Positions 56,658-64,000 of a stretch of 64,000 bases of DNA are shown one piece after another. The notes under the pieces were generated by a model. The model saw only the letters and a list, made by a program, of their open reading frames with translations, did not search any database and was not told the DNA's origin. Made by a program: the position numbers and the translations under genes. Each line of letters begins with the position of its first letter. Position 1 is the first letter of the stretch. Source of the DNA: Drosophila miranda. Taxonomy: Eukaryota > Arthropoda > Insecta > Diptera > Drosophilidae. The stretch is from positions 1,509,001 to 1,573,000 of the forward strand of contig NW_022881614.1 in NCBI RefSeq assembly GCF_003369915.1. Reading direction: 5' to 3'.

Positions 56658-57655
56658 GTGCTTCTTCGGAGGTTTTGGGAGGTAGAAAATTGCATCGAAC
56701 CAATAATAAAGTCTACCAAAGAAGAGCTAGATTGTGAAGCACACTTTGTGCAGGATTTCCGTCGACTACATAAAGGTGATTATTGTGTTCGGCTGCCAGC
56801 AAAATATAATTTGGATCTCCTTGGAGAATCTGACAATCAAGCGCTTCGTAGATTCCTGACCCTTGAGAGAAAGTTAGATCGTCGCCCTGATGTTAAATCT
56901 CAGTATGCAGCATTTATAAAGGAGTACCTTGATTTAGGCCATATGTCTCAGGTTCCTACCCAGTCAATCAGCAACTGCCGATATTTTTTGCCTCACCATT
57001 GCGTCATGAAGAAAGATATTTCTACGACCAAGCTTCGCGTCGTTTTTGATGGATCCGCTTCAACCTCATCTGGATATTCCCTGAACGACGTTTTAATGGC
57101 TGGTCCCGTAATACAACCCAAACTGTTTCATATTCTTGCTCGATTTCGGTCATACGCCGTTGCGATTACGGGAGATATCTGTAAGATGTATCGTTGTGTA
57201 AGAGTCTCGACCGAGGATAGCAACTTGCAGTGTATTCTGTGGAGAAACTCCAGGGAAGAAGACTTGCGTGTGTTTCAATTGGCCACCGTTACTTATGGGA
57301 CGAAGCCTGCCTCCTATCTATCTGTGCGAGCGATCAGTTGGCAATAGACGAGCAGATGGCGTTTCCAGTTGGAGCTGAAATCCTTCGCCGTGACTTCTAC
57401 GTGGATGACTTGATATCTGGAGCCAGCTCGCAGGAGGAGGCTATCCGGATTCGGGAGCAAAAGGAAATGGAAACATTTTTGAAGTTCGACGATGGCAGCC
57501 ATGTGACTAAAACTTTAGGACTTGCGTGGGATCCGGTTTCTGATCTACTATTATTTTCGTTCTCGGCCCTTCAATCTTCTTTGAATTCCTGCAGTTTTGT
57601 CATCCATAGCGCGATTCTACGATCCTCTCGGACTAGCTGTTCCCGTAATTACTAA
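56658..57655 (+). pseudogene. BEL/Pao reverse transcriptase
   Basis: RT palm motifs: TTKLRVVFDGSASTSSG, SLNDVLMAGP, ITGDICKMYRCVRV, then LRVFQLATVTYGTKPA. A frameshift lies near 57300, after which the catalytic YVDDLISGA is read at 57400-57422. One GDIxKM position reads C. The frame shifts again near 57590 before the next segment. Confidence 0.88.
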
Positions 57656-58682
57656 ATCCAAAATCTTTCTCCAGCGTTTGTGCCAAGAGAAGTTGTCCTG
57701 GGATGAAAGCCTTCCAGTCGCACTAAACACCGAGTGGCAGGAAATATGCACCAGTTTTGGTCAGATTCGTCGACTTGAATTTCCTCGGCTTGTGCTCCTT
57801 CCAGACTCTACGCTGGAAATTCACGGATTTTGCGATGCCAGCATCGAGGCTTATGGTGCATGCATTTATGTCGTGTCCAAGGGTCAGCATTTCAGCAGTC
57901 ACTTACTTTGTGCCAAATCTCGTGTGGCTCCTTTGAAGACACTTACAGTACCAAAGTTGGAGCTTTGTGGAGCGGAGTTGCTGGCTAGGCTCATATCTGA
58001 GATAGCTGGAACGAATGTATTCAAGGGAAAGTGTTACTGTTGGTGTGATTCTGCCATTGCGCTCTCTTGGATTCGGGACGAGCCGTCAAGATTTAATATT
58101 TTTGTTGCAAATAGAGTGTCAACGATTCAGGAAATGACCGAAAAAATGGAATGGCGCTATGTTCCCACAGCTTTAAGCCCAGCCGACATTCTGTCTCGAG
58201 GGGCTCATCCGACTGAGATGAATGAGTCACCTCTTTGGGCTCATGGTCCTCCATTTCTTTGCGGCTCCTCAGATGACTGGTCACCCACTGTGCTACCTGA
58301 TAAGCCAGCCCTTGAACTTCGTCGGAAGGCTCTTCTGGTCAAATCGCCCTACATGGACATTATTGCTGATTCCAAGTATGCGAATTCATTTGCTTCTTTG
58401 CAACGCGTTTTCGGATACATTCACAAGTTTTGCAACCGAATTCGGCGCCCCGGACTCACTGTCTCAGACATTGAATATGGAACCCAGGTATTGCTACGAC
58501 TAGTCCAGCGTACTCAGCTATGGGAGGACATGAAGTCACTGCGGGCAAGGCGAGCAGTCTCCTCATCGACCTCAATCGCATCGTTATCGCCATTCATGGA
58601 TCAGTTTGGACTTCTCAGGGTAGATGGTCGACTGAAAAACTCAAATTTGGTCAGACAACGCAACCAATTTTGTCGGCGCTAA
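57597..58682 (+). pseudogene. BEL/Pao RNase H and integrase N-terminal part
   Basis: Continues from RT through the Pao RNase H-like region (IHGFCDASIEAYGACIYV, LTVPKLELCGAELLARL, CYCWCDSAIALSWI) to the region before the integrase zinc domain (FGLLRVDGRLKNS). It breaks at 58680: the HHCC zinc region and most of the integrase core are deleted. Confidence 0.87.
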
Positions 58683-58692
58683 GAATGAGCTG

Positions 58693-59406
58693 ATGGAATT
58701 AAAGCGCCTGGTCCTCAGCGATGACCATCAGAAGGCGCTGCTGGATTTTTGCTTGGTCGAGGCTATAGACCGGCATTTCATTCCTCCGCGCTCCCCTCAT
58801 TTTGGTGGTCTATGGGAGGCTGCAGTGAAGACGGCCAAGTACCACTTCTACCGTGCGATAGGCAACTCGGTTCTTGGATTTGACGAGCTGCGGACGCTGT
58901 TGTGCCACATCACGGCAGTGATTAATTCAAGACCTTTAGTTTCAATTTCAGAGAGCTCTGCCGATCTAGATGTTCTAACTCCAGCGCATTTCTTGAATGG
59001 TGGCCCTCCTTCTTCGTTCGCTGAGCCTGACGTCACGCAGCTAAACTTCGATCGCCTGGACGGCTGGCAGCGCGTTTCGTACCAGCAGCAGCTCTTTTGG
59101 TCCCGGTGGAAGGAGGAGTACATAACGTCACTGCAGCAGCGCTCAAAGTGGCGCACTGCGAAGCCTAGTTTAGCAGTCGCAGATTTGGTTCTTGTCAAGG
59201 ATGAGAATCTTCCTCCCATGAAGTGGCCCCTGGCGAGAGTGGTCGAGCTTTTGCCTGAACGAGATGGCGTTGCCCGAGTTGCTGTGCTGAAGACGTCATC
59301 TGGAATCACCAAGCGCGCCGTCAACAAGCTGTGCCTGCTGCCCCTTAAAGATGCTGTTGAAAGTCAGGCTTCCAATGGGGTGAGTATGTCGGGTCAAGCA
59401 GCTTAA
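58693..59406 (+). pseudogene. BEL/Pao integrase C-terminal part
   Basis: From about 58730 the frame reads the end of the integrase core (IPPRSPHFGGLWEAAVKTAK, INSRPL, LTPAHFLNG) and the BEL-specific C-terminal domain (FWSRWKEEYITSLQQRSKW, DLVLVKDENLPPMKWPLARV). The catalytic Asp residues are in the deleted upstream part. Confidence 0.87.
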
Positions 59407-60118
59407 ATATTTTAAATTATTGCCAGTGGTGCGGCCCAAAGGAAATGCATTTTGGTGTTGTCGTTTCCAATGCCCACACTGCAAAGATCATTTGCTACCG
59501 CATATGCGCATGCAGCGGAATTCTTTCGTCTCCTTATGTCGCAATCGCTAGGACTCGGCTTAACAGCGTCCCCGAGCAGCTCTAACGCTCTCGGGCTATC
59601 ATACGCTCTCGCTCGCGTCTAAGCTTGCTGCATAGGGCCCGTCAATTTGGCCCGTCAGCCTTTGCATGGGCAGTCTTGAGCTAATCGTCGCAGCTATTAG
59701 TTCGCCCCAATCATCCCCATATGTACATACGCGATAAGTTGGTTTACATATGCAAATAAATTGTGAATTATAAACAGCCTGTTGCGTGACCTTCCATCCA
59801 TGGCCACAATTATTAGTTATTGATCTGAATTATGAAGTCTAGTGTAAGTTAGGCTAGGGCAAAGCGGGAGCGCAATAAAAGCTCGCTCTCTCGCTCTTGG
59901 CGAATTCGCCCCGCTTTGCCACCGTAGGTTAGCTAGAGTAAGAGATTTGAATTGTGAAGAAAATATAGTTGTTCGCCAACCTTGAATTAGATCGAGCGTA
60001 TCAAGTTTTTCGCCCCGCCAAATAAATAATTTAAATTACAGCCACCCAAAGTTTTCGGTAATTGATTAGAAAAACTCTTCTAATTTTTCATGGCGCCCCC
60101 GGGTGGACTGTAAAGTGA
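59407..60118 (+). mobile_element. BEL/Pao 3' LTR (approximate)
   Basis: Non-coding region after the pol stop, with a Drosophila-like TATA-poor, AT-rich end, repeated CTCTCGC motifs (59587-59610, 59884-59897) and ATAAA signals. Its exact ends are uncertain. Part of it (59640-59760) resembles 34080-34200. Confidence 0.5.
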
Positions 60119-60271
60119 ATTATAGGCAACAACAATAAGTGACAGTGACACAAGAAATTGCAGTATACATACACTTGCTCGCATATCTCTGCGTACACTT
60201 AGAAAACGAACTACATATTCATGTTTAGTTGCGGATAACTTTTAATATAAGGCACTTTGGGCAACGATTTT
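60119..60271. other. short unassigned junction
   Basis: AT-rich sequence between the BEL LTR and a DINE-1; nothing recognised. Confidence 0.4.
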
Positions 60272-60924
60272 TATACCCGATACTCAAAATGAGTATTGGG
60301 GTATATTAGATTTGTGGTAAAAGTGGATGTGTGTAACGTCCAGAAGGAATCGTTTCCGACCCCATAAAGTATATATATTCTTGATCAGCATCAATAGCCG
60401 AGTCGATTGAGCACTGTCTGTCTGTCCGTCTGTCCGTCCGTCCGTCCGTCCGTCCGTCCGTTTGTCCGTCCGTCCCCTTCAGCGCCTAGTGCGCAAAGAC
60501 TATAAGATCTAGAGCAACGATGTTTTGGATCCAGACTTCTGTGATATGTCACTGCTACAAAAATATTTCTAAACTTCGCCCCGCCCACTTCCGCTACATA
60601 AAGGACGAAAATCTGTGGCATCCACATTTTTAAAGATACGATAAAACCAAAAACGCAGAATCGTAGAGGATGATCATATCTATTAGGTTGCTGAATCTGG
60701 ATCAGATCAATCATTTTTATAGCCAAAAGGAACAAATCAATTTGCACTGGCTACGCAGCGACCGACGTCACGCTCAGACTGATTTTCTGTCTCTCTCGCA
60801 CGCACTCTTTGTCGTGTCGTTCAATATTAGCGGCGTCTGCCGGAGGAGAGCCATACTGACTTAGTATCGGGTATAACCGTAGAGTTGCGGTGTCCGCAAC
60901 AACTCACAACGTTCCCCCTCGTTG
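60272..60924 (+). mobile_element. INE-1: DINE-1/INE-1 element with internal deletion
   Basis: Both ends are present (TATACCCGATACTC and CGTTCCCCCTCGTT) but only ~650 bp remain. Near 60670 sequence from the microsatellite half joins directly to sequence near the hairpin end, removing ~450 bp. Its 3' end abuts gypsy integrase coding sequence. Confidence 0.92.
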
Positions 60925-63268
60925 TAATTTAGATTTTTACATAAGTCTTCAATTATTGAATTTTTATATTCTGTTCCCATGTCCGTAATGAACGTCTTCA
61001 TAGGACCGTACTTTAGAATAAAATTTTCAAAATTAGCTTTAGCTACTGTATTTGCACTTTTGTTTATAATAGGTATGGCAACAAGGTATTTTGTCAGGTC
61101 ACATATTAAGGTGACTGCATATTCATTTCCTTGTTCTGATTTAGGAAGTGGACCGATCGTATCCACTATTACCCTATCAAAAGCCATGTATGGTGTTTCT
61201 GTAATAGTTAATGGAGTTATTGTGTGCTTGGTTACTTTAGCTTTTTGGCATTTTGGACATTTTCGTATGTAATTGGTTATTTCTTTAGTCATACCTTTCC
61301 AAAAATAATGTCTTTTGACCTTGGCCAAGGTTTTTGTTATGCCTGTATGTCCTCCTTGTATGGGATCATCATGTAATGTAGACAGTATTGCTTCTTTTTC
61401 TTTTTCATTTTGAATTAGGGTCACCGGGTTGAGTAGCGCTACTCTTATTGTTCGTAATATTTTATTGCCCATATTTTTAAATCTATTGAAATGTATTCAA
61501 AGATATTTTCCCACAGTGCCACTTTGAGTTGGCTGATTTTTTGTTTACCGGCTTGCGTTTCAAGCCTTTGGAAAAACTGACCTAAGTCAAGGGTTCCATT
61601 AGTATACAAATCGCTAACATCAAATCTTGCAGTGATTTTTTTTCCATGCTTGAAAAAACATAAATTATTATTTACATGCAAGGTCATTACTTTACGTACT
61701 TCGTCATTGTTGATGACTTCATATACGTTGGGCTTTGAAGCTTTTGTTAGAGATTGCCTAGGCAATTCTATTTGTTCTTTTCCTGCGCAGGATTTCTGTC
61801 TACTCTGTTGCCAGGTAGTGACTTTCAGGACTTTATTCGTTGTTTGTATGTTTTCAGGTCTGTGATGGTTATTCTTGATAACGCATCTGCTACATGATTG
61901 TCTTTACCCTTTAGATACTCGACTGTAAAGTCGTATTCTTCTAATTCGAGCCGCATGCGTGTGAGTTTTGAGCTGGGATTGACCATTGAAAATAGGTATG
62001 TTAGTGGTCTGTGATCCGTTTTTACTGTAAAGTGTTTACCATAGATATATGGTCGAAAATGGGTAATTGCCCAATGAATTGCTGCTAATTCCTGTTCTGT
62101 AGTACTTTTGTTACTTTCACCTTTTGTGAATGAACGTGATGCATATGCTAATGGGAGTTGGAGTCCGTTATGGTTTTGAGTTAAAACCGCTCCACATGCT
62201 TGTTTACTAGCACCGGTGATTATGCAAAATTCTTCCTGAAAATCTGGGTACTGTAACAGAGTGGATTCCATAAGTTTATCTTTTAAACATTGGAATGCAT
62301 TTTGACATTCAGTTGACCACTCAAAGGGGACATTCTTTTTACATAATCTAGTTATGTGCCGGGAATAGTCGGCGAAGTTTTTAATAAAACGTCTATAATA
62401 ATTGCAAAATGCAATAAATCGTCTAGCGCTGTCCGCATCATGTGGGACTGGATAGTTTTTGATGACGTCATATTTCTTGTCATCTGGCAAGATTCCTTTA
62501 TCTGTGCATTTATGACCAAGAAAGGTTACTTCATGCATAAAAAATGAACATTTTTGTGGATGTAATTTTAGGTTGTGTTTCCTACATATCTCAAAAATAT
62601 CTGTTAAGTTTTTAAGCATATGTTTTTCGGACTATTAGATCGTCCATATACAGGAAGGCTTGCGAAGCTTCAAGTCCAGAGAATGCTATAGTCATCATTC
62701 TTTGAAATGAATTCGGCGCTATTTTTAAACCAAATGGTAGTCGCGTGAAGCGATATGAGCCATTGCTCGTTGAAAAAGACGGTATATTTCGCGAACTTTC
62801 TTCTAGTTCGATTTGATGAAAACCTGACATTAAGTCAAGGCATGAGAAATACTTTGCTCTACCTAGTTGATCCAAAATGTCATCAATTCTAGGTAGTAGA
62901 AATTTGTCGGCCAGGAGTTTTTTGTTTATTTGACGATAGTCAACTACTAATCGCCATGTCTTTGTTCTGAGCCCGGAAGGGCTTTCTTTGGGACAAGTAG
63001 AAGTGGGCTGTTGTATTCTGATACGGATGGTTCGACAATATTGTCGTTTATTAATTTTCCTACTTGTTTTTTAATTTCCTCAACTGGCTATGCGATAGTT
63101 CTTTATATATATAGGTTCATCATCCCTCAATCTCAATTTCCGTTTATAAAAATTATTTGTTGTGATTGATTCGGTTTCAAGCCCGAATACGTCACTAAAA
63201 TTGGTGCATAGTTTAGTTAATTGCTTCTTGAATTGTACTGGGAAATGTTTGTATTGGATAACTGGCTA
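60925..63268 (-). pseudogene. gypsy-type pol fragment (RT-RNase H-integrase)
   Basis: Minus-strand pol of a second gypsy lineage, probably the mdg1/412 group. From 63100 down: EYNSPLLLVPK, FSCLDLMSGFHQI, RLPFGLKIAPNSFQ, YMDDLIV (near 62640), then RNase H and HHCC integrase (CPKCQKAK, about 61260), Asp in IVDTIGPLP and Asp in FITDMGTEY. It stops at 60925 where the DINE-1 begins, so the catalytic Glu and C-terminus are lost. Frame breaks lie near 62990, 62620, 61820 and 61460. In RNase H the usual TDAS reads TGAS, removing a catalytic Asp. Confidence 0.87.
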
Positions 63269-63518
63269 TGACAATTAGTAAACGAATGACAGTACCAAGT
63301 TATATTTTTCTTTAAAGATTATTTATGTATTTCTTGATTACTTTTTCACTGCAACACCGGTACCACGTACATTCGATTCGAGATCAGAAAGGAAAGAGGA
63401 AGTGGACACTTCAAGTGTGACCAGACTAACTTTACATAATAATACTTAATATATCGATAGTATTATTTAATAGTATTTAATGTTATTATTTGAATGTGGG
63501 AATAGGCGTATTCCAACA
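63269..63518 (-). mobile_element. copia-type LTR
   Basis: On the minus strand a 250-bp block begins TGTTGGAATACGCC and ends TTGTCA, with TG/CA ends, directly after the PPT-like GAGGGGGGCG (63528-63519). TGTTGGAATA is the start of copia-group LTRs (from memory). It is inserted in the gypsy pol fragment. Confidence 0.65.
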
Positions 63519-63712
63519 CGCCCCCCTCAAGAATAACATTAATCATCAAAATCATAAAAATAAAAAAAAATGTTTTCATCATTAAATCAAAAAGGTAACA
63601 TTCAATTGTTATTCTAATGTGGTTGGTGTGCATTCTGGGAAGTGTTATGTGATCTAGCATTTGCTCTAAGGATACGGGGAAAATCCAGAAAAACCCGATC
63701 AGATCACCGACT
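63519..63712 (-). mobile_element. 3' internal end of a copia-type element
   Basis: Precedes the LTR on the minus strand and ends with the polypurine tract. The upstream part of the element is cut off by the BEL LTR at 63713. A frame ending near ILEGGVLE may be the pol tail, at low certainty. Confidence 0.45.
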
Positions 63713-64000
63713 AGTTATTTCGAATTAAATAAAACTCGACGCAGAAATAAAATTACGATATGTTCTTTAATGCGTGATATCCAAATTGCAAGTGTGTCTT
63801 GCCTGCCCTTTACATTGCCGCTCCGATCGCTAAGCGCAGCTTCGCTCGGCCGACGTCGGTAGGCAGACGCAAAGCGGAGATAGCGAAGAGCGAGCTGGCA
63901 GAGAGCGTTTAGCAGGGAAAGCACACGCAAAGCTTTAACAAACAAATGAGTGACAGACATAAGTAACAAACAAAATAAGCGGCTGAGGGCCAAGAATCAG
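63713..64000 (-). mobile_element. BEL/Pao LTR running off the window
   Basis: Near-identical to 14228-14515, same orientation, from TTTCGAATTAAATAA to GGCTGAGGGCCAAGAAT. It lacks the terminal ~45 bp next to the primer-binding site of the other copy. Confidence 0.8.

Overview
The window is eukaryotic, from a Drosophila of the obscura group. Two host genes are recognisable, both with fly-type introns: pgant9 (a polypeptide GalNAc-transferase, minus strand) and Idgf6 (an imaginal disc growth factor / chitinase-like protein, plus strand). Idgf6 lies inside a very long pgant9 intron. Almost everything else is transposable element (TE). INE-1/DINE-1 Helitron-type elements are scattered throughout. 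From memory both host genes belong to Muller element C, which forms the neo-sex chromosomes of D. miranda. Heavy TE load, nested insertions, local tandem duplications and a dead Idgf6 would suit the D. miranda neo-Y. That assignment is inference from content, not something the sequence proves.

Layout. 1-10.5 kb: a ~4.1-kb tandem duplication. Each unit holds a 61-bp palindromic repeat array, an LTR-like block with a 36-bp minisatellite, a DINE-1, and the 3' part of a Mutator-like (MULE) transposase gene ending in a RING finger. The second unit runs on into the MULE catalytic and FLYWCH exons. 10.5-25.1 kb: nested LTR retrotransposons. These are a minus-strand gypsy element fused to a BEL/Pao 5' end, a broken copia element, and a plus-strand gypsy element with two LTRs that is an inverted partner of the first. 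25.1-50.2 kb: pgant9. One exon lies at 25.77-25.99 kb, a 22-kb intron follows, and three exons lie at 48.2-50.2 kb. The intron holds four near-full-length and two truncated DINE-1 copies, a head-to-tail pair of PIF/Harbinger elements, and a 2.25-kb tandem duplication carrying two damaged Idgf6 copies. 50.2-64 kb: unrecognised flanking DNA, then another DINE-1, a broken BEL element with one LTR, a DINE-1 joined to a minus-strand gypsy pol fragment, a copia-type LTR, and a BEL LTR running off the end.

The four visible pgant9 exons all keep frame and consensus splice sites across 24.5 kb, while nested Idgf6 is broken in both copies. The missing pgant9 3' exons must lie beyond the ~25-kb TE cluster, below coordinate 1. 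Several TEs still carry readable coding structure, notably the Harbinger transposase with its Myb-like partner and the FLYWCH-MULE-RING transposase. No tRNA, rRNA, CRISPR or prokaryotic features were seen. All calls come from reading motifs and comparing copies within the window by eye; no alignment or database search was run.
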